Shown: piece after piece, positions 48,057-56,068 of the stretch
Position numbering within the stretch: position 1 is the first letter of the stretch
Layout of the letters: every line of letters starts with the position of its first letter
From: Rhodopseudomonas faecalis
Lineage (GTDB): Bacteria > Pseudomonadota > Alphaproteobacteria > Rhizobiales > Xanthobacteraceae
Length of the DNA stretch: 64,000 bases
Assembly (NCBI RefSeq): GCF_003217325.1
Contig: NZ_QJTI01000021.1
Location: forward strand, 1 to 64,000
Direction of reading: 5' to 3'
The notes under the pieces: generated by a model
What the model saw: the letters and a program-made list of their open reading frames with translations, nothing else
Databases searched by the model: none
Told to the model about the DNA's origin: nothing
Position numbers and translations under genes: made by a program

Positions 48057-49730
48057 ATGTCTAGTCGTGCAATGGCGCCACGTACCGCGCCCGCCGAAAC
48101 CATGCGGTACCCCCACGAACTGCCGCCCCAGCGGCGGCAGGCAGTTGCTGACTTAGCTCTCGACACCTTTCTGGAAATGGGCCGCGCCGCGGCGATCGTC
48201 GGCACCCATGGCGAATTGCGGCTCGTCAACGACGCTTTCACCGAGCTGTTCGGCGGCGTCGATGGCCTGACTGCGCGGCTGGCCAAAATCAATGCCGATG
48301 TCGCGGCCTCGGGCGGGCGCTTGATCCATGAAGTGACGCTGCCCGATGGCCGCACCGTCGGCCTGGAAGTGACGCCGCTCGAACAGGGCTGTCTGATCAC
48401 CGGCTTCGATATCAGCCGCCGCCAGCAGCGCCGCGCGCGCGAAGCGCAGCTGGCCCGCACCGATGATCTCACCCAGCTCGGCAACCGGCTCTTGTTCCAG
48501 GAACAGCTCGCGGAACGATTGGCCGAGCCGGGCCACGCCTACCCGCCGGCGCTGCTGACCATCGATCTTGGTCGCTTCAAGGCACTGAACGAAACGCTCG
48601 GCCGCAAGACCGGCGATGCGCTGCTGCGGCTGGTGGCGAAGCGGATCTGTTCGGCGCTGGCCGATCATGACGTGATCGCCCGGCTGGAAGGCGACAAATT
48701 CGCGGTGCTGCAACTCGGCCAGCCGCAGCCGCAGGGCTCGGCGGCGCTGGCGGCGCGGCTGATCGATCTGCTCGGCCGCGCCTATCTGGTCGATGGCCAA
48801 TTGATCAACATCTCGGCCTGCGCCGGCATCGTGGTCGTCACGCCGGACATGATCGATGTCGAGCAGGTGATGAGCAGTGCCGATCTGGCGCTGAGCCGCG
48901 CCAAAAGCGACGGCCAGGGCAGCTATCGGTTCTTTGAAGCGGCGATGGACGAAAAGATGCGGTCCTGCCGCAAGCTCGAGATCGATCTGCGGCGGGCGCT
49001 GTCGCTGCGCGAATTCTCGCTGGTCTATCAGCCGCAGGTCAGCCTGCACACCAGCGCTGTCAGCGGCTTTGAAGCGCTGCTGCGCTGGCAATGTCCGACC
49101 CGCGGCGCGGTGTCGCCGCTCGATTTCATCCCGCTCGCCGAACAGACCGGCGTGATCACCTCGATCGGCGAATGGGTGCTGCGCACCGCCTGCCGCGAGG
49201 CCGCAAGCTGGCCCAATGACCACAGCATTGCCGTCAACGTTTCCGGCGTGCAGTTCGCCCATCCCAATCTGGTCAAGGTGGTGATGTCGGCGCTGGCGGA
49301 AAGCGGGCTGGCGCCGCAGCGGCTTGAACTGGAAATCACCGAAAGCGTGATGCTCGACGATCAGGGCCAATCGCTGACCGTACTCAACAATCTGCGCTCG
49401 CTCGGCGTGCGCATGGCGCTCGACGATTTCGGCACCGGCTATTCGTCGCTCGGCTATCTGCGTCGCTTCAGCTTTGACAAGATCAAGATCGACCAGAGTT
49501 TTGTGCGCGGCACGGCCCATGATCCGGCCGGACAGGCGATCGTGCGCGCGATCTCGTCGCTCGGCCAGAGCCTCGGCATGAAGACCGTCGCGGAAGGCGT
49601 TGAAACCCGCGAGCAGTTCGATCGCGTCGTCGCCGATGGTTGCACCGATGTGCAGGGCTATTTGATCAGCCGGCCGCTCCCCGCCGGCCAGATTGCGAGT
49701 TTTCTCGATGACGGCATCCCGCAGCTTTAG
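48057..49730 (+). CDS. papA: GGDEF/EAL c-di-GMP phosphodiesterase, PapA-like
   Basis: 557 aa: an N-terminal PAS-like sensor (about 25-125), a degenerate GGDEF domain (LEGDKFA where GGDEF is expected, about 211-216) and an EAL domain with intact catalytic elements: EALLRW (about 339), NVSGVQF, ELEITES, LDDFGTGYSSL and KIDQSFV. So it probably degrades c-di-GMP and does not make it. The BLUF gene starts 44 bases downstream. In R. palustris the EAL protein PapA binds the BLUF protein PapB and its activity is light-dependent. Start ATG 48057; later ATGs at 48072 and 48102 are possible. Confidence 0.82.
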   Translation: MSSRAMAPRTAPAETMRYPHELPPQRRQAVADLALDTFLEMGRAAAIVGTHGELRLVNDAFTELFGGVDGLTARLAKINADVAASGGRLIHEVTLPDGRTVGLEVTPLEQGCLITGFDISRRQQRRAREAQLARTDDLTQLGNRLLFQEQLAERLAEPGHAYPPALLTIDLGRFKALNETLGRKTGDALLRLVAKRICSALADHDVIARLEGDKFAVLQLGQPQPQGSAALAARLIDLLGRAYLVDGQLINISACAGIVVVTPDMIDVEQVMSSADLALSRAKSDGQGSYRFFEAAMDEKMRSCRKLEIDLRRALSLREFSLVYQPQVSLHTSAVSGFEALLRWQCPTRGAVSPLDFIPLAEQTGVITSIGEWVLRTACREAASWPNDHSIAVNVSGVQFAHPNLVKVVMSALAESGLAPQRLELEITESVMLDDQGQSLTVLNNLRSLGVRMALDDFGTGYSSLGYLRRFSFDKIKIDQSFVRGTAHDPAGQAIVRAISSLGQSLGMKTVAEGVETREQFDRVVADGCTDVQGYLISRPLPAGQIASFLDDGIPQL

Positions 49731-49774
49731 CGTTCTCGCCCGAAGGCATTCTCCCTAACCGCCGGGTTATCACC

Positions 49775-50215
49775 ATGTCGACGCTGTACCGTCTGGTCTA
49801 TCTCAGCAAAAACCGCATCAGCGGCGGCGCGGCCCATGTCGCGGCTGAAGTGCAATCGATTCTGGCCGCCGCGCAGCGCAACAATCCGCCGCTTGAACTC
49901 ACCGGCGCGTTGATCTTCAACGCCGGCATGTTCGCCCAGGTGCTGGAAGGCCCCTGCAGCGCCATCGAATCCACCTTTGAGAAGATTCAGCAGGACCCGC
50001 GCCACGGCGACCTCGAAGTGCTCGCCTATTACCAGACCACCGAGCGCGCGTTCCATCATTGGTCGATGGGCTATTTCGGCCAGTCGCGCCAGGGCCAGGA
50101 TCTATTCGGCCATCTCGCCAAGGTTACCGGCTTCAACACCGATGGTCTGGAAGGCACGCGGTTGTTCGAGATCATTCGCGACATCGCGCTCGAGGAAGAA
50201 ACCCGCGCCGCCTGA
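49775..50215 (+). CDS. papB: BLUF blue-light photoreceptor, PapB-like
   Basis: 146 aa, a single BLUF domain binding FAD. All photochemical residues are visible: Tyr 9 (LVYLS), Asn 37 (RNNPPLELTG), Gln 55 (FAQVLEG), and Trp 96/Met 98 (HWSMG), matching Tyr21/Asn45/Gln63/Trp104/Met106 of AppA. It has no output domain, so it must act on a partner, the EAL protein encoded just upstream. A short C-terminal helical part (about 105-146) may make that contact. Blue light would then change c-di-GMP and so biofilm and motility. Confidence 0.9.
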   Translation: MSTLYRLVYLSKNRISGGAAHVAAEVQSILAAAQRNNPPLELTGALIFNAGMFAQVLEGPCSAIESTFEKIQQDPRHGDLEVLAYYQTTERAFHHWSMGYFGQSRQGQDLFGHLAKVTGFNTDGLEGTRLFEIIRDIALEEETRAA

Positions 50216-50248
50216 GCCTTGCCGGTTCGCGTCAAGACAACGCGGCCA

Positions 50249-50515
50249 TTAAGCTCGGATCGCGCTGCGACGGATGTGGGCCACGCCGCAGCGCGCCATC
50301 ATCGCGAATGCCAGCAGCAGATACAGCGCCGCAAACACGTCCCAGCCGATCAACAGCCGGGTCGGCAGGTTGAGCGAGGCCGGCAATAGCAACAAGGTCG
50401 CGACACCGACGCCGAACGCGACGAAGGTGCGCGACCTTGCATAGATCACCCGCAGCAGAGTTGGCAGTTTGCGAAGACGCCGGAGGTGAGGGGCCTCGGT
50501 TTCCGGCGTCGTCAT
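50249..50515 (-). pseudogene. DUF1345-like membrane protein, apparently truncated
   Basis: 88 aa starting MTTPETEAPHLRRLRKL, with two hydrophobic segments (FVAFGVGVATLLLLPASL; LLIGWDVFAALYLLLAFAMM). The LIGWDVxxxLYL region followed by a basic stretch resembles the first third of DUF1345 membrane proteins (about 210 aa). The frame stops at 50249, only 33 bases from the end of the convergent BLUF gene, and no continuation is found in other frames. It could be a decayed gene or a genuine short paralogue. It runs leftward from 50515, after the polyprenyl synthase gene with an 11-base gap. Confidence 0.5.
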
Positions 50516-50526
50516 GTCGCTGTTGA

Positions 50527-51456
50527 TCAGCTCTTACGCTCGGCGACGAACCGGGCGGCGGCGCGCAGCACGTCACCCTTGTCACCAAACGGCGCCAGCG
50601 CCTGGTCGGCGCGCGCCAGCAGATCGCGGATCCGCTGCTTGGCGCCATCGACGCCGAGCTGGGTGACGAAGGTGGTCTTGCCGAGCGCGGCGTCGGCGCC
50701 GGCCGGCTTGCCGAGCGCTTCCGCGTCGCCTTCGACGTCGAGCAGGTCGTCGGCGATCTGGAACGCTTCGCCGAGCGCGCGGCCAAAATCGTCGAGCGCG
50801 GCATAATGCTGCTGCGAGGCTTGGCCCAAAATGGCGCCGGCGATGCAGCCATAGCGCAGTAAGGCGCCGGTCTTCATCTGCTGCAAGCGGGCGACGTCAA
50901 CCGGCTCGCGGTCGCCGAACCGGCCTTCACCGGCAAGATCGAGCATCTGGCCGCCGACCATGCCGCCGAGGCCCGAGGCCCGCGCCAGCGCGCGCGTCAG
51001 CAGCAGCCGCACTGTCGGGTCGGCATGGACTTCGTCGCGGCTGATGATGTCGAACGCCAGCGTCAGCAGCGCGTCGCCGGCCAGGATCGCGGTGGCGTCG
51101 TCATAGGCCTTGTGCAGCGTCGGGCGGCCGCGGCGCAGATCGCTGTTGTCCATCGCCGGTAGATCGTCATGGATCAGCGAATAGCAATGGATGCACTCCA
51201 GCGCGGCGCCGACCAGCAAGGCCGCTTCGCGCGGCACGCCGAACACCGCGGCGCTTTCCACCGCCAGGAACGGCCGCAGCCGCTTGCCGCCGCCGAGCGT
51301 CGAATAGCGGATCGCTTCCATCAGCCGGCGCGGCCGGGTGATCTCATCCGCAAGCACATCGTCGGACAAAAGCCGGGCGAGCAGCGCCTCGATATCATCA
51401 GCGGTCTGGTCGAGACGCTGGGCGAATTCAGTGGGGGACGTGCACGTCGTCGTCAT
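50527..51456 (-). CDS. ispA: Polyprenyl (farnesyl/geranylgeranyl) diphosphate synthase
   Basis: Chain-elongating prenyltransferase: GGGKRLRP, first Asp-rich motif DDLPAMDNSD and second motif DDLLDVEGD (about 230). 309 aa from ATG 51456, normal for short-chain synthases. The DDLPAMD form with two residues between the Asp pairs fits bacterial FPP/GGPP synthases; FPP (IspA) is favoured but GGPP for carotenoids or hopanoids is possible. It is divergent from mtgA and upstream of the small DUF1345-like gene. An in-frame start at 51492 is less likely. Confidence 0.87.
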   Translation of the reverse strand: MTTTCTSPTEFAQRLDQTADDIEALLARLLSDDVLADEITRPRRLMEAIRYSTLGGGKRLRPFLAVESAAVFGVPREAALLVGAALECIHCYSLIHDDLPAMDNSDLRRGRPTLHKAYDDATAILAGDALLTLAFDIISRDEVHADPTVRLLLTRALARASGLGGMVGGQMLDLAGEGRFGDREPVDVARLQQMKTGALLRYGCIAGAILGQASQQHYAALDDFGRALGEAFQIADDLLDVEGDAEALGKPAGADAALGKTTFVTQLGVDGAKQRIRDLLARADQALAPFGDKGDVLRAAARFVAERKS

Positions 51457-51592
51457 CGATAGATAGCTCCGGAGCGAAATTCGCCGGGACAATCCGCCAT
51501 GCGCCGTGCTTCGTCAATTGCGGCGGCGGCGCAGCGTTAACCCGGTGCCGGTTTTCGATCTCAGCAAAACCGCCTAGACTGTCGCCTTACGA

Positions 51593-52321
51593 GTGACGGC
51601 GCGGCTGCGCCGTGCGGGGACGGGGCCAGCTTTGCGTTTTGTTCGCAACAATCTGATCCGCAACGTCGTGTTGGCCGTGCTGGCGCTGCTGTTGCTGCCC
51701 TATCTGCTGACACTGTTTTATGCCGGCGGCCATCCGGTCTCGACGCTGATGGCGTGGCGCTGGCTCACCGGCGCGCCGGTGACGCGGCAATGGATCGATC
51801 TGGAGCGGATCGCGCCGTCGCTGCCGAGCACTGTGGTGGCGGCCGAGGATGCCAAGTTCTGCGTGCATCATGGCGTCGATTGGGACTCGCTGCGCGAGGT
51901 GATCGACGACTACCAGGAGGGTGCCGCGCGCCGCGGCGGCTCCAGCATCACCCAGCAGCTCGCCAAGAACCTGTTCCTGTGGCCCGGCCGCAGCGTGCTG
52001 CGCAAGGGCCTGGAGCTGCCGCTGGCGCTGTGGATCGATCTGGTGCTGTCCAAGCAGCGCATCCTGGAGCTGTATCTCAACGTCGCCGAATGGGGCCCGA
52101 ACGGCCAGTTCGGCGTCGAGGCCGGCGCGCAATATGCGTTCGGCCAGTCCGCCGCCCGGCTCTCGGCGCGCGAGGCGGCGCTCCTGACCGCGATCCTGCC
52201 CAATCCGGTGACGCGCAGCGCCAAGAATCCGGGGCGCGCGGTACGCCGGCTGGCCTCGACCTATCAGGCGCGCAGCCAGTCGTCGGAGCTGGCGCGCTGC
52301 TGGCGCGGCCGCGGCGAGTGA
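51593..52321 (+). CDS. mtgA: Monofunctional biosynthetic peptidoglycan transglycosylase
   Basis: 242 aa with one N-terminal membrane helix ([19 protein letters not shown]) and a GT51 domain: [12 protein letters not shown] (catalytic Glu), [16 protein letters not shown] and [10 protein letters not shown]. It lacks any transpeptidase domain, hence MtgA. It polymerises lipid II, the substrate flipped by MurJ (18472), and complements the bifunctional PBP at 305. GTG start at 51593; a later TTG is possible. Confidence 0.93.
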   Translation: MTARLRRAGTGPALRFVRNNLIRNVVLAVLALLLLPYLLTLFYAGGHPVSTLMAWRWLTGAPVTRQWIDLERIAPSLPSTVVAAEDAKFCVHHGVDWDSLREVIDDYQEGAARRGGSSITQQLAKNLFLWPGRSVLRKGLELPLALWIDLVLSKQRILELYLNVAEWGPNGQFGVEAGAQYAFGQSAARLSAREAALLTAILPNPVTRSAKNPGRAVRRLASTYQARSQSSELARCWRGRGE

Positions 52322-52385
52322 ACGTGCGGCGCCTTGCCTCTGGTGGTATCTCTCGGTTATCCCGGTCTAGGCTCTTGTTTTAGCG

Positions 52386-52434
52386 CGTGTTCTAGGCGCA
52401 ATCCGGAAACCATTTCGCTCGAAAACACTCTAGC
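52386..52434. repeat. Dispersed stem-loop repeat, copy 2 (diverged)
   Basis: Shares ATTTCGCTCGAAAACAC and the CTAG ending with copy 1 at 20031. The stem ends read GTGTT/AACAC instead of GCGTT/AACGC: both arms changed together, keeping the pairing. Located between mtgA and rpmF. Confidence 0.6.
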
Positions 52435-52544
52435 TTTGTGCGGCCGCTTCCGTTATAAGCCCGGCCTGATCTGAGTTTGCCCGCGCCCTGCCAGGCGCCG
52501 GGGGCATCCGCGTTGGATGCGAAAAACCCTGCAAGGACCATGAC

Positions 52545-52727
52545 ATGGCCGTTCCGAGAAGAAAAACCTCGCCCTCGCGGCGTGGCATGCGCCGTTCCGC
52601 TGACGCGGTGAAGAAGCCGACCTACGTTGAGGACAAGGATTCCGGCGAACTGCGCCGCCCGCATCATCTCGATCTGAAGACCGGGATGTACAAGGGCCGC
52701 CAGGTCCTGATCAAAAAGGAATCCTGA
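52545..52727 (+). CDS. rpmF: 50S ribosomal protein L32
   Basis: 60 aa: [20 protein letters not shown] is diagnostic. It lacks the Cys pairs of Zn-binding L32 forms, as is usual in alphaproteobacteria. Monocistronic with its own terminator. Confidence 0.97.
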   Translation: MAVPRRKTSPSRRGMRRSADAVKKPTYVEDKDSGELRRPHHLDLKTGMYKGRQVLIKKES

Positions 52728-52736
52728 TCCCGCCAC

Positions 52737-52765
52737 GAAGGTGCGCCGCACGGCGTACCTTCTTC
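52737..52765 (+). terminator. Terminator-like hairpin after rpmF
   Basis: GAAGGTGCGCCG (52737-52748)/CGGCGTACCTTC (52751-52762), followed by a weak TTC tail. Starts 10 bases after the rpmF stop. Confidence 0.6.
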
Positions 52766-52819
52766 GGCGCTGCTCGGCCTGCGAGCACGGATCAAGGGGC
52801 TGAGGCCGGCTCAGCTGCG

Positions 52820-52867
52820 CGCTTTCGTTGTCACACGCTTTCGTTGTTACACGTTTTCGTTGTCAAC
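52820..52867 (+). repeat. Three tandem copies of a 16-bp unit
   Basis: CGCTTTCGTTGTCACA, CGCTTTCGTTGTTACA and CGTTTTCGTTGTCAAC stand head to tail (52820-52835, 52836-52851, 52852-52867), upstream of the membrane-protein gene at 52967. They could be a regulatory iteron array or slippage product. Confidence 0.75.
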
Positions 52868-52966
52868 GGGCTTGCAGCACGCGCCGTCCCTGGTGAGAGA
52901 AGCAGCGCTGGCGCGGTTCGATTTGGCCGCCAGCCTGCAGGACTCGCTTGAAGAGAAGGCCGCCCC

Positions 52967-53506
52967 ATGCCGATCATCGGTTTTCCGCTGCTGCTGATCC
53001 CGCTGGCTGTCTGCAACATCATCATTTTCATGATGCCGGGCGTCGATTTCGAGGCGCCGGTGGCGGTCGTGCGGCTGTGGTCCGGCAATAGCTGGCCGCT
53101 GACGATCCGCGATTTGTTGTTGTCGGTTGCGGCGCTGCTGCTGGTGCTGGAAGTGATCAAGGCCGGCCGGCCTGGCGCCAAATTCGCGACCGACCATTTC
53201 CTGTCGCTGCTGGTGTTCGCCGCCGCGGCCGGGGAATTCGTGGCGCTGCCGCAATTCGGCAATTCAACGATGTTCATGCTGGCGATGCTGGCGCTGGTCG
53301 ATGTGCTGGCCGGCATCGGGCTGCGGCCGCGCCGGGTCCGGCGCAAACCCGCCGCGCCACCTGTGCAGAAGCAGGCCAAGCCGGCAGCCAGCGACGCTGG
53401 CACTGAACCCGCCAGCAAATCCTCCGACACCGAGACAGATAGTTCGCCGTCGATCGCCTCGCCGACGTTGCAGCCGGCTGCCAGCTCGTCATCCGCCTCG
53501 CGCTAA
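52967..53506 (+). CDS. Hypothetical four-helix membrane protein
   Basis: 179 aa. Four hydrophobic segments: IIGFPLLLIPLAVCNIII, IRDLLLSVAALLLVLEVI, HFLSLLVFAAAAGEFVAL and MFMLAMLALVDVLAGIGL. After a basic stretch (RPRRVRRKPA) the last 60 residues are Ala/Ser/Pro/Lys-rich and probably disordered in the cytoplasm. No catalytic motif. AAGAGAAGG precedes the ATG at 52967. Function unknown. Confidence 0.7.
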   Translation: MPIIGFPLLLIPLAVCNIIIFMMPGVDFEAPVAVVRLWSGNSWPLTIRDLLLSVAALLLVLEVIKAGRPGAKFATDHFLSLLVFAAAAGEFVALPQFGNSTMFMLAMLALVDVLAGIGLRPRRVRRKPAAPPVQKQAKPAASDAGTEPASKSSDTETDSSPSIASPTLQPAASSSSASR

Positions 53507-53547
53507 TCCTATCTCTCGCGCTAGCGCGGGCTTGCGCGCGGGCTGCT

Positions 53548-53563
53548 GCGGGCTCGAGCCCGC
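53548..53563. repeat. Perfect 16-bp palindrome in a convergent gap
   Basis: GCGGGCTCGAGCCCGC. Just before it, GCGGGCT recurs twice (53525-53545). It lies between two convergent small genes and may act as a two-way transcription stop. Confidence 0.6.
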
Positions 53564-53620
53564 GTCGTCGCTGATCGCTCAGCGCCGCGGTTACTTACCT
53601 TCAAGCTGTCGAGATCGATT

Positions 53621-53896
53621 TCAGATGCTGCGGCGGGGCCGGGCGCCGATCACGCGGTCGCGGCTGGCGGTGCTGCGATAGGCGGCATTGGCATCGGCCG
53701 AGCTGGCGCGGCGCAAGGTGCGCGTTTGCGGCGAATGCTGCGCGGTCGCGATCAGGTGGGTCAGGAACGACGCATCGGGGCGTGGCAGCACGCGCAGCAT
53801 CGGCTGCTCGGCCGAGTCGGCGTGCAGCGAGATCATGCCGGTGCCGACCGCAGCGGGTTCCCACTCGTCTTGCTGGCTGCTTGCGTTGCCGCTCAT
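53621..53896 (-). CDS. Small hypothetical protein
   Basis: 91 aa, MSGNASSQQDEWEPAAVGTG onward, with ISLHADSAEQPMLRVLPRPD and a basic C-terminus (RVIGARPRRSI). GGGAGAG lies 5 bases upstream of the ATG at 53896, a good ribosome-binding site, and codon use is in keeping with neighbours. Soluble, no recognised domain. It runs divergently to the GGDEF/EAL gene at 54086 and converges with the membrane-protein gene. Confidence 0.65.
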   Translation of the reverse strand: MSGNASSQQDEWEPAAVGTGMISLHADSAEQPMLRVLPRPDASFLTHLIATAQHSPQTRTLRRASSADANAAYRSTASRDRVIGARPRRSI

Positions 53897-54085
53897 CAGT
53901 CTCTCCCGTCGACTGTCTCATTTCGGGAGTTCGCATCTCCCGTATCAGTGGCATCGCAAGCGCTATGCCGTGGTTCCCGATCGGAGCCACGACCGCGCGA
54001 ATCGTCAGTTCTGCAGTGATTAGGAAGTTTGCCTAGCGTCCGGCATGGCCGTCGCCCTATTCTGCACAGGAGAATCACCTCCCAA

Positions 54086-55825
54086 GTGTCCCAAAACGAG
54101 GCGACCGTGACAGTCGATCCGTCGTGCGAAGCCGCGCTTGTGCCAAACGAGCTCGCCCCCAACGCAACCACCATTCTTGCTGAGCTCGGGCAGGCGGCGT
54201 TCGTCTGGGATATCGCTTCGGATGCGATGTCCTGGAGTGCCGCCGCCGCGACGGTGTTCGAGGGCATTCCGTCGAGCGCGCTTAGCAGCGGCGCTGCGCT
54301 GGCGGGTTTCCTGGAGCCGTCGGCGTCGATCCGCAGCGACGCGCTGCGCGGCTCGCCGGCGCCCGGCGTGCGCGCGCTCTATCGGGTGGAATATGCGGTG
54401 CGGGCCTCGATCTCGGCACCGCCGTGCTGGATCGAGGAAACTGGGTTTTGGATCGCCGGCGCCGATGGCCGGCCGGCGCGCGTCGAAGGCGTGGTGCGGG
54501 TCAACAATGAGCGCCACGCCCGCGATCAGCAATTGCTGCAGCAGGCGCAGAACGATGCGCTCACCGGCGAGCTGAACCGCACCCATCTGCTCGCCGCGCT
54601 CGCCGAAGCGATCGAAGACGCCGCGCGGTTCCGCGGCAATTGCGCGTTCATGCTGGTTGGCATCGATCATCTGGCGCGGGTCAACGACTCGTTCGGCTTC
54701 GACGTCGCCGATGAAGTGATCCGCGTGGTGGCGCAGCGCATCCGCGCGCGGCTGCGCTCCGGCGATCAGCTCGGCCGGGTGTCCGGCAACAAGTTCGGCC
54801 TGGTGCTGATGAACTGCACCCCCGACGACATGGTGATCGCCGCGGAACGGTTCCTCGCGGCGGTCAGCGGCGAGGTGGTGCCGACCAGCTCCGGCCCGGT
54901 GGCGATTACCGCCTCGGTCGGCGGCGTCAGCGTGCCGCGCTATGCCCGCAGCACCGAGGAGGCGCTCAACCGCGCCCATGAATCGCTCGACGCCGCCAAG
55001 CAGCGGCGCTGCGGCTCGTTTTCGATGTGGAAGCCCGACCTCGAGCGCGATCAGCAGCGCCGGGTCAATATCCGCGTCACCGACGAGATCGTCACCGCGC
55101 TTAATGACCGTAGGATCGCGCTGGCGTTCGAGCCGGTGATCTCGGCCGGCTCGCGGCAGACGGCGTTCCACGAATGTCTGGTGCGGATGCAGCAGCAGGA
55201 CGGCGAATTGCTGCTGGCGCCCGATATCGTTCCGGTGGCGGAGCAGCTCGGTTTGATCCGGCTGGTCGATCATCGCGTGCTGGAACTGGTGGTCAGCGAA
55301 TTGGCCGCCGCGCCGTCGATCGAGCTCAGCCTCAATATCTCGCCGGAAACCACCATGGATGCCGATTGGTGGTCATCGATCGAATCGCTGCTGTCGGCGC
55401 ATCCCGGCCTTGCTCAGCGGCTGATCGTGGAAATCACCGAGACGGTCGCGATCAAGGATCTCGATCACGTCCGCAGCTTCGTCACCCGGCTGAAAGGTTT
55501 TGGCAGCCGAATCGCGATCGATGATTTCGGCGCCGGCTACACCTCGTTCCGCAATCTGCGCGCACTCGGCGTCGATATCGTCAAGATCGACGGCGCATTC
55601 GTGCAGAACATCAGCCATTCCGCCGATGATCGCGCCTTTGTGCAGACCTTGATCGATCTGGCGCGGCGCCTGGAAATCAAGACCGTGGCTGAATGGGTGC
55701 AGGATGAGGCCGCCGCCGAGATGCTGCGCGATTGGGGCTGCGACTACATTCAGGGCCGGCTGACCGGGCTGGCGTCATCGCACCGGCCCTGGCGTTCCGC
55801 TGCGCGCAGCGCGCTGGCGGGCTGA
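54086..55825 (+). CDS. GGDEF/EAL protein with degenerate GGDEF
   Basis: 579 aa: N-terminal PAS-like segment (about 20-140), GGDEF domain with SGNKF in place of GGDEF (about 233), and an EAL domain with HECLVRM at the EAL position (about 361; Glu kept, Ala-Leu changed), NISPET, VEITET, IDDFGAGYTSF and KIDGAF. Cyclase activity is unlikely; phosphodiesterase activity is uncertain, so it may be a c-di-GMP sensor. GTG 54086 is used; GTG 54107 has a well-spaced GAGG and is an alternative. It is convergent with phaR. Confidence 0.85.
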   Translation: MSQNEATVTVDPSCEAALVPNELAPNATTILAELGQAAFVWDIASDAMSWSAAAATVFEGIPSSALSSGAALAGFLEPSASIRSDALRGSPAPGVRALYRVEYAVRASISAPPCWIEETGFWIAGADGRPARVEGVVRVNNERHARDQQLLQQAQNDALTGELNRTHLLAALAEAIEDAARFRGNCAFMLVGIDHLARVNDSFGFDVADEVIRVVAQRIRARLRSGDQLGRVSGNKFGLVLMNCTPDDMVIAAERFLAAVSGEVVPTSSGPVAITASVGGVSVPRYARSTEEALNRAHESLDAAKQRRCGSFSMWKPDLERDQQRRVNIRVTDEIVTALNDRRIALAFEPVISAGSRQTAFHECLVRMQQQDGELLLAPDIVPVAEQLGLIRLVDHRVLELVVSELAAAPSIELSLNISPETTMDADWWSSIESLLSAHPGLAQRLIVEITETVAIKDLDHVRSFVTRLKGFGSRIAIDDFGAGYTSFRNLRALGVDIVKIDGAFVQNISHSADDRAFVQTLIDLARRLEIKTVAEWVQDEAAAEMLRDWGCDYIQGRLTGLASSHRPWRSAARSALAG

Positions 55826-55857
55826 TCAGCGCTCAACAACGGTTGATGAAGTCATCA

Positions 55858-56030
55858 TGCGTCTTTGCCGGGCAGGTCCCGGCTATCGACGTTTCTTTGC
55901 CGCGACGCCTGCCGCTAACCAATTCCACCGGACCCCATGCCACCGGACTCAATGCCACCGGACTCAATGCCACCGATCCAATGCCGCCCCACCGCTTTCA
56001 AGGAGCGGATGCCCGGCGCGGGCATCGAGG
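55858..56030. repeat. Composite palindromic repeat, copy 4 (diverged) with internal tandem repeat
   Basis: GCCGGG-CAGGT-CCCGGC (55866-55882) and ATGCCC-GGCGC-GGGCAT (56009-56025) correspond to the two outer stems of the composite repeat, here pushed apart. Between them lie four head-to-tail copies of a 15-bp unit, CCACCGGACTCAATG (55925-55983, first and last imperfect). It sits between the convergent GGDEF/EAL and phaR genes. Confidence 0.6.
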
Positions 56031-56068
56031 GGCCTTGCTGATCGGCGGTCATACGCGCCGTGACGGTA

